Source of the DNA: Asterella californica
Taxonomy: Eukaryota; Streptophyta; Marchantiopsida; Marchantiales; Aytoniaceae
Direction of reading: 5' to 3'
Assembly (NCBI GenBank): GCA_036924285.1
Contig: JAYKYS010000004.1
Span: 14,106,001-14,170,000 of the forward strand
DNA length: 64,000 nt
Shown here: positions 30,544 through 43,260 of the stretch, piece by piece
Layout of the letters: the number at the start of each line of letters is the position of its first letter
How positions within the stretch are numbered: the first letter of the stretch is position 1
Notes under the pieces: generated by a model
Seen by the model: the letters and a program-made list of their open reading frames with translations, nothing else
What the model was told of the DNA's origin: nothing
Databases searched by the model: none
Made by a program: the position numbers and the translations under genes

Positions 30544-32450
30544 TGTCGTGTTGGATTTTGCATGAAGGATGTCCAGGAAAACACGAGGTTCTTGGTTGTG
30601 GAGATGTATTGTGCTGAACAGAGACAAGAAAAAGAGAAACAAGCACGAAAACGAACGTCGCAATATATACCAACTCCTAACGTATATTCACTGCCGGTTC
30701 TTTCACCCTAAGAACTCAAAACTGAGCAACAGACTAGAGCGGTATGTACTCTGCTTCAAAATCCTCTCCAACGAGTCTCTAAATCTCAACCTAGATCTAA
30801 AACTATCGAAGCGTAGCTCAAAGTAAGAGAAACATCTCTTTGCTAACAAAAAGAGCTGCACTTGTACCCCACGATTCAAACCCAAGTCCAAAAAACGTTC
30901 ATGTACAAGCTCTTAGCTAAAGCTAGCTACCACAAGCTGTGCATAACCAACTAGAACTCCAACGAACTAAAAATGGTAAAAATCATAACGAAGGAACCAA
31001 AAAAGACATATCTGAGAACTTTCTTCTTTCACCAAACGGTCTTCAAATGTCGATAAGGTCTTCTTCCTTGACTCCGTTGGCCCAAGAAACCTTCAGATCC
31101 GACTCCCAACAGCCGAGATGTAGTCGATTTTCGGTCGCAGATGACCGAACTTTCAAAACTCCTCCCTGTGGTTTAAAACTGCACACATTGCCCAGACGGA
31201 TCACTTAATTTGATATTCGTCTTCTCTGGTAGGTAGATCTAGGTACCCAACGAGATTCCAAACAAACCGTTTGGAGTTCCCCTCGCAAAACCACGCAAGA
31301 AATTTGATCACAAGATGCAAAAACTGATGTAAATTGACTCCTTGTGACTCAAACTCGCTCACCACATCCAATCCAACAATCCAATCCTTGTACAGTCTTC
31401 TCCTATATGTAGATGAAGACTCCCTGATCACGTAGGCACCAAGAACGAAGAACTTGGCTCACCGATCGTGAAGAACAACCAAATTTCAGGTCGCAGACGA
31501 TGAAAGTCTTAACGCAAGCGCTTTCTTGCGAGCTAATTTCACTCAGAACTCCCAAACCGTCTGATGAAACTTCGTGTCATCTTTAATTTCCTGAAGAACT
31601 CGGCGTTCTGATCCCGATGGATCCAAGGACAGCAAGTTTGGACTCCGGAACGGTCTGAACGGTCCAACCCTCCTTCACAGATCATTAAAGCACTCCAAAT
31701 CTCTCTCTTGCGTCTCAATTTCTCCCAGTACGCACTCCTGGAGCCGCCTCTTCACGAACCGTCTTAACCAATGCGTAGCCTGCACAGATCTGAACCCAAC
31801 GACACCTTGCGCGTTTGTATTGGACCTCCAAATCTCCCGAACCGTCCGCTGACAAGTCGCGGATGCAAGCTAACCCCTTAAGCTGCCCCCTTGCGTCATT
31901 CACAATACGTACAAGTTTTTTCCAATAATGAGGAAGCAAACCCCTTGCGTCCTTAGTATAGCGCTTGGAGCTACAAATACCCAGTCAGCAAAAGTAAACT
32001 AAAGACTTAACTTGATTTTCTCTTCTTCCGAGTCTCATAACTTCTCCACTAGACGTCCAAATGAGGTAGACGAAGTGCCTATGGAAAGCTACAACGAGCT
32101 CTACCCGTTGATGCGATGAAAGTGAAGATCCGAAGTCGTGCCAAAAGCTTGTAAGCTAGGGCCTAGCTTGTTTTACCCATCTTTCGAGTCTCGTAACTTC
32201 TCCACTAGGCATCCAATTGAAATAGACAGAATGCCTAGTGAAAGCTGACAAAGAACTCTACCCATCGATGTAATGAAAATGAAGATCTGAAGTTGTGCCA
32301 AAGCTCGTAAGTTGAGGCCTAGCCTGTTTTATCCATCTTTCGAGTCTAGTAACTTCTCCACTGGGCGTCCAAATGAAGTAGACAAAGTGTCCATGAGAAG
32401 TTGACAGTGAACTCTACCTATCGATGTAATGAAAGTGAAGATCAGAAGTT
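30544..32450 (-). repeat. Right LTR of the integrase-less element, end missing
   Basis: Starts TGTCGTGTTGG and follows the left LTR block by block to AGTGAAGATCAGAAGTT, where homology stops. The terminal part (GTCTTTGGAGCGA ... ACACGACA) is absent, replaced by an inverted LTR fragment. Confidence 0.8.
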
Positions 32451-32763
32451 ACGGAGTTTCATCAAACGATTTGGGAGATGTGTGGGAGATTGACTTGTAT
32501 GGAGAAAGCTTCATCAGATTTTGTTCACTTGTGATCTAAGGGCTCTCTGTTCTTCACGATCAAGGAGATCAAGTTCTTTGTTCTTTGTCCCAATGTGATC
32601 AATGAGTCTTCATCTACGCATAAGAGAAGACCTTGCGTGGATTGGATTGTTGCTTTGGACTTGACGAGGGAAGATGAATCATAAGGGATCGATTTACGTC
32701 AGTTTTTTGCTTCTTGCGATCGATATTCTTGTCATATTTTACGAGAGGAATGCCAGATTAGTG
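32451..32763 (+). repeat. Inverted fragment of the same LTR family
   Basis: The reverse complement of this segment matches the LTR middle: CAAACGATTTGGGAGATG reverses CCCAAACCGCCTGATG-type sequence, and GATTTACGTCAGTTTTTTGC reverses GCAAAAAACTGACGTAAATC. Orientation is opposite to the adjoining LTR. It may mark a rearrangement junction. Confidence 0.65.
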
Positions 32764-33299
32764 TCGTCCGACAGAGATCTCACAACTAGCTTCAACTTCT
32801 TGTCCACCATTTTGTAGCTCGTCTCTATTTGAACTTCTGGTGCTCAAAATGACTCGATCAGAGAGTAAACTTCTCCTGAGTGAATCTACACGATATTATC
32901 TTCTTCTCCCAATCCAATAGACATGATCTCGCTTAGAGGATCTTCCAATCCATTCTCCTCATACACTCTCAAAATCCTTTCATCCTCATCCAATTCTCCA
33001 CTCTCATAAATCCATTTCAATTTCACACAAACGCTTTTTATCTTTTCTTTCCAACCCTTCAACACTTCTATACACAACAAATACACTCTCTGTAAAAGAC
33101 AAGTTCCTCTTTAGACTAGAGAGTCATCTCTTCTCATCACTACAATCTCATCTATAATGAGTCCCTCCGAAAATCCTTGAACTCCTCACTCATCTTCAAA
33201 AGAGGATTCCTCCTCAAGCGATCTCTATTGTGCTCGTGATCCTACGATACAGTCAAAAATGCACTGCCCTCTTCTCGTATTGACTTCGGATCCTCACAT
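32764..33299 (-). pseudogene. Old pol N-terminus/gag end, left half of a split element
   Basis: Minus strand resembles the inner element around 12170-12720: LSEIMSIGLGEEDNIV with upstream YEENGLEDP (32886-33086), then the gag end near 33180, up to GACTTCGGATCCTC. It breaks at 33299 where the next LTR begins and resumes at 43261. If the intervening element is removed with a 4-bp duplication, the two halves align to the inner element without gap. Confidence 0.75.
33296..33299. repeat. Target-site duplication, left copy (ACAT for ACGT)
   Basis: Pairs with ACGT at 43261-43264, one transition. The length is supported because excision makes GGATCCTCACGTATGCAG, the same length as the intact GGATCCTAGCATACGCAG of the inner element. 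Confidence 0.6.
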
Positions 33300-34654
33300 T
33301 GTCGGAGTGTGATCCGTCTATCTAGGAAAGCGCTGGGCTTCTTGCTGTGGTTGTTTACTCAAGAAGTAGGCCTTTCAGGTTACAACAGGACGCTATAAGC
33401 ACTCACACATGTGTTTAGGATCATCTAATATGTTCAGAAAGCGAAATTCAAGTCTAACTAGTAGTAATAGAATCAGGCGGTGAACTTTAACACTCAAGGA
33501 GAGGAAAACTATGATGGTTCTGACTTCTAAAATTCTCCTACATGTAAGAGAGGCCCTACTGAGAAAACACACGAAGTTTCAACTTGCGATCAAATTCTAG
33601 CACCGAGATATGGACAGAAAAGTTTTGGGTAAAGATATTGCGGTAATTTTTGGTACTCAGACAGCTATTTCGACCTACAACAGAAAATTGGCTCGATCAC
33701 TTTCAAAGATTCTTACAGGATTTGGAGTCTACAGGATGCTGAACACCCCTGTGAAGTTGGGACTCCTGATTGTACACTGTTCTCCAGATCTCGTTCTCTG
33801 AAGTTGCTGCTCTAGATTGAGAGCTTTTCAGACCCCCTCTGCTTCAGAGGTCGCCCTGAATTACTTACTCACTCACTCAAATGACTTGAAACTTTTTGGA
33901 CAGTCGTGGCCCTCCTAACAATGAACGCAACCACAAATGTTTGAAGCGATTTCCTCAATTCTGCTGTAAATGGCACTGAAAACTTCAAATCCAACAAAAG
34001 TGACGCAGTTTCAATTCAATCTGAACTTCAATTGGGCATAACTCCTTCTTTATTGCTCCAAATCGATCAAGAATTTCACTGACAGTGCTTGGCACGACGA
34101 GCTCTATCTTCCTGTGCTCTTAGATTCCACAGTGACCTCACCAAATGCTCGGACTCTTCTTTAGACCTCTGTTTCTAAGTTTAGAGTTTTACAAAAGACG
34201 AAAATGGACCAATAGGAGTTCATAGCTCCACTTGGTTGTCCTTTTGTGCCTTAAACCATGTGGTAACTTAATTCCACTCATAGGCTACCACGTCAAGTTC
34301 CCTAAAGTGCGAGTGTAAATCTTAAACTACCTAAAACGACACGCAATCTTGAAAGTAAACTTAAACCAGCTAAAAAGCGTGCATGGGCAACACGTAAGTA
34401 CAACCCATGAGCTTAAACCCTATCAACATAGTAAATCTAAGTTCTGTATATTGAACATCATAGACAAGTAAGAAGTCACTTGCACAAGCGCACAAATGCT
34501 TAAACAAGATAACTAGCATATTATCAGCCTACTAGGACTCAAAATAGTGTTAACACAGTATGCAAAGATGTCAAACATATACATAAACGACTAGAAGTAC
34601 TAAACTCAAGTGTCGAAGTAGAAAAATAACATGTAGCCGCCAAGTAGCGCGACA
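33300..34654 (-). repeat. Left LTR of the third element
   Basis: 1355 bp, TGTCGGAGTGTGATCCGTC ... AAGTAGCGCGACA, followed by the purine tract (minus strand CAGAGGGGGTGGA). The ORF at 33610-33801 inside it has no domain. Confidence 0.88.
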
Positions 34655-36029
34655 TCCACCCCCTCTGAACCTGCACATCCTTCGGTAGGTGTCAGATCCA
34701 GATCAAGACTTTTCAGCTTCAGCTTCAAATTCATCTTCAACCTCCATTGAGTCTTTTAGTTCATCCTCAATAAGCTCTTCAATGTTTTGGTCCTCCCTTC
34801 TCCTTCTAAAGAGCTTGATTCTCTTCTCTGCGATTGGTATCTTGAGCACTGCATCATCTAACTCTCTCAAAGAGTATGTAGCATTATCATAAACTTCTAA
34901 CACCACATAAGGTCCGAACCATCTCTTGAAAAACTTTCTGATAGCTATGCTGATTATCAAGACTACTATCATAGACTAACACCCAATCATCTACCTTAAC
35001 TAGTTTGGGTCGTAATCTATGTGTTCTATCAAATCTGCCTTTGTTTCTCTCTCTAGCAGTCTTTAACCTTTCCACAGCTTTAGCAACATCCTCAGGTCTT
35101 CGTTCTAACTGCTGGATCCTTAATGCAAGAAGATCATCCGTACTTCTACCATCTTCCCATGACAAAACATTCCAAGTATGCACAATCTCTTCAATCGTCA
35201 TCACAAGTTTTTGTCCTAGTATCAACTCTGCTGGCATGTAACCTGTAACGGTACTATGAGTTGTACGATCTGCCCATAAAGCAAATGGTAGCAGTCTAGG
35301 CCATTCACGGATCTTACCCTTGCAAGCTTTTACCAAAGCTTTGATGATTGGCGGATGACCTCGTTCGCTCTTGTCATTCCCTTCAGGATTGTAAGCTGTG
35401 GTTAATGCCAACTTGATTCCCAATCGCTTGAAGAACTCAACTGCTTCTTGTGAATCCAGCTCACCCCTGTCTGCAGGGATCTTTCCCGCACACCCATACC
35501 TACAAATAACATCTTCAAGTAGAAAGCGACAGACACTAGCAGTGGTCTTCGTCCTCAGGACGCGGTCTTCAACTTGGTTAGATAGCTCTTCTCTAGCCAA
35601 GACTAGATACCTCATTTGTCCAAGTCCAAATGGCATAGTTACCAGATCCACTACCCATTTGTAATGAATGGCTAAAGGATAAGTAGGGTGCAATCCATCA
35701 AGTTGGCGTATATTGAAATACATCTGGCAAGGTATACATGATGAAAAAAACTGTACTACATCCTTATACATACTCTTCCACCAATACTTCTCCTTCATCT
35801 TGGCAAATGTAGTCCAAACTCCTCTATGACCGGCCCATAGACTCTCATGGAACTCCTTGATCAACTGTTGTTGCAATTTCAAGTCACATACCACCCGTTG
35901 TGGTACACCTCCTTGTAGCTTAGGGCGCTTCCATAGATGTCCTCCATATAAAAAGTAACCATAAGCTATTCTACGGATCCTCTTGAAATCTGCATCAAAC
36001 CAGCCTTCTTGCATTTCCAATGAACTCAA
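34655..36029 (-). pseudogene. Integrase and 3' end of pol (third element)
   Basis: An open frame of 380 codons (34887-36029) holds a complete-looking integrase: HESLWAGH ... CIPC zinc module; catalytic D in KWVVDLVTMP, D in PADRGELD, E in EGNDKSERGH; and REWPRLLPFALWADRTTHST. A frameshift near 34950 passes the GPY-type module (FKRWFGPYVVLEVYDNATY) to the frame 34703-34972, which ends in an acidic tail. The purine tract and LTR follow. The zinc and DDE residues are all present, so only the C-terminal frameshift obviously damages it. Confidence 0.88.
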
Positions 36030-38199
36030 TTAGCGTCCAAGATCTAACCACTCGCCATAATACACAGTTTCTTCAAATAACTCCAATGGAGCTGCAAAAC
36101 AGCTTCTATCCTTTCTAGCAAGAACACTAGAATAGAACTCTGTTCCCACATCCTCTTGGTCATCTATCATTTCTTTCTCACCGTAATACCTAGCCCTTGA
36201 TAATATATCTGCCACAGGATTGTCTTTTCCTACAATATGTCTAAACTTTGGGTTCAAGGACTTGATATATGCTATCCACCTCAACATAGCAATATCTGGA
36301 GTTATACAGCTAGTGATCATTCTCAGGAGAGGTAAACAATCTGTCTCCACAACCACATGTGCTCCTATCAAGTATTCCTTGTCACTCTTCATCACAGTAA
36401 CTACTCCTCATAGCTCTCGCTTGACTTGAGGGTAGTCTCTCTGACGTGAACTTAATATCTTAGCACCAAAACGCACCACATATCTATTTTCGTCCTCATC
36501 GTCTTGTCTTACAACCCATCCAATGCCAATAGGACTAGTATCAACAGTAAGGATAACAGATCTGGCCAACTCATATGTTATCTTCCGTAGAGTTGGTGGT
36601 GAAGTCAAAAGATCCTTCAACTTCGTCATAGACTCGCTTTGCTCCTCTTGCCACTGAAATCGTTGCCCCTTCCTCAGCAACTTGTACAACGGATCTGCTA
36701 CATGGGCAAAATGTGGAATCCATATATGATAAAACACACATGTACCTAGAAACCTTCTCACCTCGATAATTGATCCACATGTCTCCTTCATCCTTCGAAT
36801 GACAAACCTTGTTTGGACAAGGTTTCCGACCATAAAATCCACATAGGTGCCCCACAATTAACACCTCTTGTTCTCCAAATACAGACTTTGCTCCTGATAA
36901 AGTCAAATGAACCTCCTCCAGTCGACTCAATATCTTATCGCAGTCAATTATATGGTATGCAACAAACTTACGGCACCCCCTCTGATCCTTTATCTCATTC
37001 TTCTCCACCTCAGCACACCCTTTGATCGGCACATCATCAAAGAATGACATAGTTTTTTCAGGAATGAGATCCTTCAAAACTTTGTTCATGTCATTCATCA
37101 TATGTGCTACAGAATTGGTAGCACCTTGTGGCAAGGTGCACATCCTTAGTAATCTCAAAGGTGTCCTCATTGTAGTCAAGTCTCTACTCTCAGAGGATAA
37201 CTGAAACTTATCATACCTTGAATATAAGTCTCCCATTGAATAGATAGCACGACCAGCAAAAGCCTATGCAAACTCGTCTACAATAGGTCCTATACCCATA
37301 TTCCTGATAGTCACCTTGTTAACTGGTTGCTATCTTGAATGAATCTCAAAGCTCCACTCTTCTTCGGACAGTAAACCATATGCTAGAATAGGGAGCTATA
37401 GATGGTTCCAAGATACCTATCCTAATCCTCTCATTGAGCAAGTCTATCAGTTTTGGTAGATGAGCTCTAGGTACAGGGATAAGACGTAGATTCCAAGGCA
37501 CATGCTGTATAGTAAAGATTACCATAGGTGCAACTACACTTGGATCTACACATTCTACTTCATGTGACTCAAACGCAAACGCCTTACCATGCCTAGATAG
37601 CATCTCCTTGAAGCTCTTCTTCTCTTGGTCAATAAGAAATCCATCACCTCCAATCCTCAGCTCCTTCAGTGTTGTTTCTGTGAACAGGTGTTCAATTCTT
37701 CTCAGTCCTCTGAGCATCGGTTCCCGTGCAGCTTGCTCCATCTTCTGATCGTAGTCGAATGATAAAGGCAAAGCCACTGGTTTGACTTTCTTCGCCACTG
37801 ACTTGTACTTGGTCTCCACATACACTTCTTGTCAGTTTATGAACGTATTAATTACATCATAAAGCTCCTTGGAGCTCACTCTCACCACTCTATCTACATC
37901 ATCTATAGAACTTTCTACTATAGATTTCAACTCCCCTATAGTATCTACCAAATATTGTTCTTCAAACACTCCAGATATGTATTCATCTCCGGCTGACTCT
38001 CCACTATCCCACAAAGACTGCTGTACATACTTCACATGTTGTCTCTCAAACCTCTTCAGATTATCAACCTTCCTATAACACACTGATCCACGTGACATGA
38101 GTCATAAGAAGCTAGTGGATAAAGCTTCCTGTTCCACTGGATCAGACGAGAATCCTATCTCTACTGTATCGTTGAAGTCTCGCTCTTCAATGGTACTCA
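36030..38199 (-). pseudogene. RT and RNase H of pol (third element)
   Basis: Pieces in shifting frames: VETKYKSVAKKVKPVALPL and EPSIAPYSSIWFTV (37346-37825); RT MGDLYSRYDKFQLSSESR, LRMCTLPQGATN and catalytic FFDDVPIKG (36571-37236); LGTCVFYHIWIPHFAHVADP (36408-36857); RNase H VILTVDTSPIGIGWVV, then VVVETDCLPLL and KDNPVADILSRARY (36030-36395). In FFDDV one residue of the usual FLDD differs. A base is missing near 37365 at the V-PKK position. The pol N-terminus overlaps the gag stop at 38197-38199, as in the other two elements. Confidence 0.85.
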
Positions 38200-40525
38200 A
38201 CCAAAACCCCTAGATTCTCTAAACTCCTGAGTAATCTTAGGTAGTGGACGGTCTCTCAAGCTATCGCGATTTCTCTCATGTTCTACAGCAACGGTCAAAA
38301 ACTGAATAGCTCTTCTGTCATCTCTACTACGTATCCTAGCATAGGCTGAACCATCATCCATAACTCGTGTCTCCATTCTAACAGCAGTAATGTAAGGCTG
38401 CCCTAGAATGATAAGATAGGTTAACATGTCTTGTACAAAGAAATTGTGAACATCACTGTTGTCATCCACAGTTACCTTGATGTTGGGACAAGCACCATAG
38501 AGTTTTTCCCTCTGGTTGTTGGCAGCACGGATAAGTCATCCATGGTCGGTGTCTATGGGCCACCTTCCACGCTTGTACAGCTCCTTAGACATCAGATTAA
38601 TCTCTGAGCCATGATCAATCAATGCCATCACAGGTTCCTCCAGGTCTCCCAGCTTCACTAAGGTCTCTGTGGTTGCTCTTGCCCAATGATTGTGAGAGTA
38701 ATGGCTCTTCTGCGATGCTTCCACATCATCTTCAAACTTCACGTGCTGATACGATCTCCTTTGATACTTGAGAGTAGTAACCAGCAATCTCATCTTCTTC
38801 GTCTTCCGACAGTTTGGTCCCTAGAGCGTTAAGCGTAGCTGCTTCACCCAAAATTTGACGTTTCCTCTTGATGATATCGATGATAACCTCATGGAACTCA
38901 CGTTTTGCAATCCCAAGAATCTCACCCAAAGTAAACTCCACCTTCTCATTCAAGATACTACTCTAACACTTGCTTTAGGTCTGTAGCAATCTCAATGTCA
39001 GACTGAAGTTTGTATGCAGACATCTTATCCTTCTCCTTGCTTCTCTCCTTCTCCTTGGGTGTTATAGGTGGTAGATCTTCCATAGTCTCCTCCCGAGTAG
39101 GTGTTGTCTCCTGCTTTGTCTATGGTCTAGCCTTTTCACTCCTTGTAGCAGGCCGTTTGGCTGTAGAAATCTCACGTGCATCCTCATTCCTGCATTTTTT
39201 TCTAGTATAGCTTCATGATGACTTCGTGCAACATAAGCATGCACTGACATAGTATCCACAGGGTCATTCCATCCTGTAGCTTCTCGCCAACCCTTCGTAG
39301 CACATCCTTGTCTAACTCTGTTCTAGCTACGGACCGCACTACATCAGACCACAACCCAGTGGTCCCTTTCTCTTTCTCCATTTTCACTTTCACTCCACAT
39401 GTAGCAACATTCACAAGAGAAACAACATGTGATGCAGATATCTCCTTCACAAGCTTTTTCATACCACCCTTGCCAAAGTTGGTTCCCAACATCATCCCAG
39501 TCTCTCTCAAATGGATCTTACCATCTTTGAAGAAGATAAGATCCTTCCTCAGTGCATCTGTAAACTCCCCACAATCTCTTCTTACATGGTCTAAGCTATC
39601 GCACCATATGCAACGATGAACAAAGCCTTCTCTCATCTGAGGTCTCTGCATAGCAGGATGTACATTCTGCTCCTTCTCTTCTAACCTAGTGAGCTAAACC
39701 TTAAACCCTTAAGCTCCTTCATACCCTTAATCAATTCATCAAGCGGTGAGTCTTCCTCTCTAGCAGTTACCAAAGCGAGCTTAGTATGCAAATGCTTGAC
39801 AAGAATTATCAGAGGTGCTGCTTCACTTACCACCACCTTGTCCCTTCTTCTCTGTCTCTTGGTCAGCAAAGAGACAGCCTCTTCAACCTCTTCCAATCAG
39901 TCTTCAATCCTCTCTCCTCACTTTTGTCTTCCAACAACAACTCAAGATTCTCCTGAATAGTCACGTCCGCTGCTTGTAAGAAAAGCTCCGTCTTCTCCAC
40001 CTCTAGTGTAAGCTTCTCTGTCCTAGAAAGCTGAGCATACTGACGATCAAACTCCCTTAACAACTCATTTACAGACAAACTCTTGTTAGGTTTAACCACC
40101 CACTCCAAGAACGTTCTTTTGGTCACCCTCTCTGAATCTTCAGTGTAGTACTCCTCCTTCAGAGCGCGCATAAAGCTCTCCCAACTCTGTCCCTGCTGTT
40201 GCTTGAGCTCCTTCACACGCCCACGAATCTCAGGGACAACAGCAAGTTCAAAGTTCTCCATCATCTCCTTCTCAGACACCTTGTTCACCTCCATCTCCCT
40301 AGCATAGTATCGCACGTATTTGGAAATATCTGTCCCATTGAACTGATCCATCTTGTGCACCACAGATTGCAACGCCTTGGTTGCTAATACCTCCTTCCTC
40401 TCTGTGCTCTGTTGCTGTTGCATAAACATGTGAAAAGCTTGGAACATCTTCATTGTAGCAACATCAAACTGAACAGGTTGCTGAGCAGCAGCAGCACCTC
40501 CACTTGATGATCCTTGGTTGGCCAT
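38197..40525 (-). pseudogene. gag-protease remnant (third element)
   Basis: ATG at 40525 opens MANQGSSSGGAAAAQQPVQF, followed by a gag domain (MKMFQAFHMFMQQQQ, FLEWVVKPNKSL, LLREFDRQYAQLSRTEKL) to 39863. Frameshifts lead to 39681-39896, then 39202-39651 with the knuckle CIWCDSLDHVRRDC and TNFGKGGMKKLV. The next piece is EFTLGEILGIAKREFHEVII (38732-38953), then protease MALIDHGSEINLMSKELY (38536-38793) and a tail ending at TGA 38197. Same architecture as the inner gag-protease, at moderate amino acid identity. Confidence 0.87.
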
Positions 40526-40571
40526 GATATTTGATCCAGTACCACTCTCAAGAAAACTTCCACTCTAGGCT

Positions 40572-40589
40572 TTCACGTCGAGTTCACCA
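40572..40589 (-). other. Candidate primer-binding site (third element)
   Basis: Minus strand TGGTGAACTCGACGTGAA, identical to the inner element although the neighbouring LTR is unrelated. It is ten bases inside the LTR start at 40600. Confidence 0.65.
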
Positions 40590-40599
40590 AAAGAGAGTA

Positions 40600-41589
40600 T
40601 GTTAGAGTGTGATCCGTCTATCTATGAAAGCGTTGGGCTTCTGACTGTGGTTGTTTACTCAAGAGGTAGGCCGTTCAAGTTACAACAGGACGCTATAAGC
40701 ACTCACACATGTGTTTAGGATCCTCTAATATGTTCAGAAAGCGAAATTCAGGTCTAACTAGTAGTAATAGGATCAGGCGTTGAACTTTAACACTCAAGGA
40801 GAGGAAAACTATGATGGTTCTGACTTCTAAAATTCTCCTACATGTAAGAGAGGCCCTACTGAGCAAACACACGAAGTTTCAGCTTGAGATCAAATTCTAG
40901 CACCGAGATATGGACAGAAAAGTTCTGGGTAAAGATATTGTGGTAATTTTTGATACTCAGACAACTATTTCGACCTACAACAGAAAATTGGCTTGATCAC
41001 TTTCGAAGATTCTTACAGGATTTGGAGTCTACATGATGCTGAACAACCCTGTGAAGTTTGGACTCCTGATTGTACACCGTTCTCCAGACCTCGTTCTCTG
41101 AAGTTGCTGCTCTAGATTGAGAGCTTTTCAGACCCCCTCTGTTTCAGAGGTCGCCCTGAATTACTCACTCACTCAAATGACTTGAAACTTTTTGGACAGT
41201 CGTGGCCCTCCTAACAATGAACGCAACCACAAATGTTTGAAGCGATTTCCTCAATTCTGCTGCAAATGACACTGAAAACCTCAAATCCAACTAAAGTGAC
41301 GCAGTTTCAACTCAATCCAAACTTCAATTGGGCATAACTCCTTGTTTATTGCTCCAAATCGATCAAGAATTTCACTGACAGTGCTTGGCACGACAAGCTC
41401 TATCTTCCTGTGCTCTCAGATTTCGCAGTGTCCTCACCAAATGCTCGAACTCTCCTTTAGACCTCTGTTTCTAAGTTTAGAGTTTTACAAAAGATGAAAA
41501 TGGACCAATAGGAGTTCATAGCTCCACTTGGTTGTCCTTTTGTGCCTTAAACCATGTGGTAACTTAATTCCACTCATAGGCTACCACGT
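40600..41589 (-). repeat. Right LTR of the third element, first part
   Basis: Starts TGTTAGAGTGTGATCCGTC and follows 33300 onward to GGCTACCACGT, where a solo LTR interrupts. It resumes at 42874. Confidence 0.88.
41586..41589. repeat. ACGT target duplication, left copy
   Basis: ACGT, repeated at 42874-42877. Removing 41590-42877 restores GGCTACCACGTCAAGTTCC exactly as in the uninterrupted left LTR. Confidence 0.8.
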
Positions 41590-42873
41590 TGTCGGAGTGT
41601 AATCCGTCTACCTAGGAAAGCGCCGGGCTTCTGGCTGTGGTTGTTCACTCAAGAGGTTGGCTTTCAGGTTACAACAGGGGCTATAAACACTCACACAGAT
41701 GTGTAAGATCTAGTAATATACCCAGAAGGCGAAATTCAGGTCTAGCTGGCAGTAACAGGATTCGGCGGTGAACTTTGACACTCACGGAGAGGAAAACTAT
41801 GAAGGTTTAGACCTCTAAACTTCCCCTACATGCAAATGAGGTACTACTGAACTCACAGACGAAATTTCAGCCTGAGATCAAATTCTGACACGGAGGTATG
41901 AACAGAAAAGTTTTGAGCAAGAAAACTACGGCAATTTCTGGTACCTAGCTGGCTATTTCAACCTATAACAGGAGTTTGGCTCGATCAATTTCGAAGTTTC
42001 TTACAGGATTTGCAGTCTACAGGGTGCTGAACATCCCTGTGAAGTTGGGACTCCTGAATGTACACAGAACTGTAGATCTCCTCCTCTGAAGTCGCTGCTT
42101 TAGATTAAGAGCTTTTCAGACCCCCTCAGCTTCAGCGGCCGCCCTGAATTACTCAGTTGCTCAATCGATATGAAACTTTCTGTGAAATCGTAGCCCTGCT
42201 GGCGGAGAACACAACCTCGAAGTTTTGAAGCAATTTCCTCAAATCTGCTGCGAGTGACACTGAAAACCCTAAATCCAACCAAAATGATTCAATTCTAGCA
42301 CAATCCGAACTTCAATTGCTCATAACTCCGTCTTTATTTACTCAAATCGATCGAAATTTTCACTGGAAGTGCTTGGCATGACCAGACCTCTCTCCCTGTG
42401 CTCTCAGATTTCGAAGATCCCTCACCAAATGCTCGAACTCCACTCTAGAGCTCTGTTTCTAAATTTAGAGTTTAACAAAAGACAAAAATGGACCAATGGG
42501 AGTTCATAGCTCCACTTGGTTGTCCTTTAGTACCCTAAACCACGTGGCAACTTAGTTTTACTCATAGGCTACCACGTCAAGCCCCCTAGAGTGCCAACGT
42601 AAAACTTAAATTACTTAAAATGACACGCAGCCCCAAAAAATAACTTAAATCAGCTAGAAAGTGTGCATGGGCGACACGCAAATACAACCCATGAGCTTAA
42701 GCCCTATCAACATGGTAATCAACCTACTAAGACTCAAAATAGTGTTAACACCGTATGCAAAGGTGTCAAACATATACATAAACGACTAGAAGTAATATAA
42801 GCTAACTTCTAGAACTACTAAACTCAAGCGTCGGAGTAGAAATATAACATGTAGCCGCCAAGTAGCGCGACAA
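41590..42873 (-). mobile_element. Nested solo LTR
   Basis: 1284 bp, TGTCGGAGTGTAATCCGTC ... AAGTAGCGCGACA, related to but clearly diverged from the surrounding LTR (for example CACACAGATGTGTAAGATC against CACACATGTGTTTAGGATC). There is no interior, PBS or second LTR, so it is a solo LTR left by LTR-LTR recombination. Flanked by ACGT on both sides. Confidence 0.85.
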
Positions 42874-43260
42874 CGTCAAGTTCCGTAAAGTGCCAGCGTA
42901 AATCTTAAACTACCTAAAACGACACGCAATCTTGAAAGTAAACTTAAACCAGCTATAAAGCGTAGATGGGCAACATGTAAGTACAACCCATGAGCTTAAA
43001 CCCTCTCAACATGGTAAATCTAAGTTATGTACATTGGACATCATAGACAAGTAAGAAGTCACTTGCACAAACGCACAAATGCTTAAACAAGATAACTAGC
43101 ATATTATCAATCTACTAGGACTCAAAATAATGTTAACACCGTATGCAAAGATGTCAAACATATACATAAACGACTAGAAGTAATATGAGCTAACTTCTAA
43201 AACTACTAAACTCAAGTGTCAAAGTAGAAAAATAACATGTAGCCGCCAAGTAGCGCGACA
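42874..43260 (-). repeat. Right LTR of the third element, second part
   Basis: Continues CAAGTTCCGTAAAGTGC as in the left LTR from about 34290 and ends AAGTAGCGCGACA at 43260. Confidence 0.88.

Larger units (their letters stand above)
24094..32450 (-). mobile_element. Sister Ty3 element with integrase deleted
   Basis: Same family as the inner element: left LTR 24094-26057, interior with gag, protease and part of pol on the minus strand, candidate PBS at 30522-30539, and right LTR from 30544 that breaks off near 32450 before its terminal 150 bp or so. Near 26207 the sequence jumps from the pol tail straight to RNase H, so the whole integrase (about 1.5 kb relative to the inner element) is missing. 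Many stops and frameshifts. Non-autonomous and older than the inner element. Confidence 0.85.
33300..43260 (-). mobile_element. Third Ty3 element, decayed, with a nested solo LTR
   Basis: Left LTR 33300-34654, interior with pol and gag on the minus strand, candidate PBS 40572-40589, right LTR 40600-43260 split by a solo LTR. Domain order and many peptide motifs match the inner element, but the LTRs are unrelated in sequence apart from TGTCG...CGACA ends. Gag and pol carry several frameshifts and stops; integrase is the best-kept part. Left and right LTRs look about 95% alike by eye. It inserted into an older gag-pol. Confidence 0.88.
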
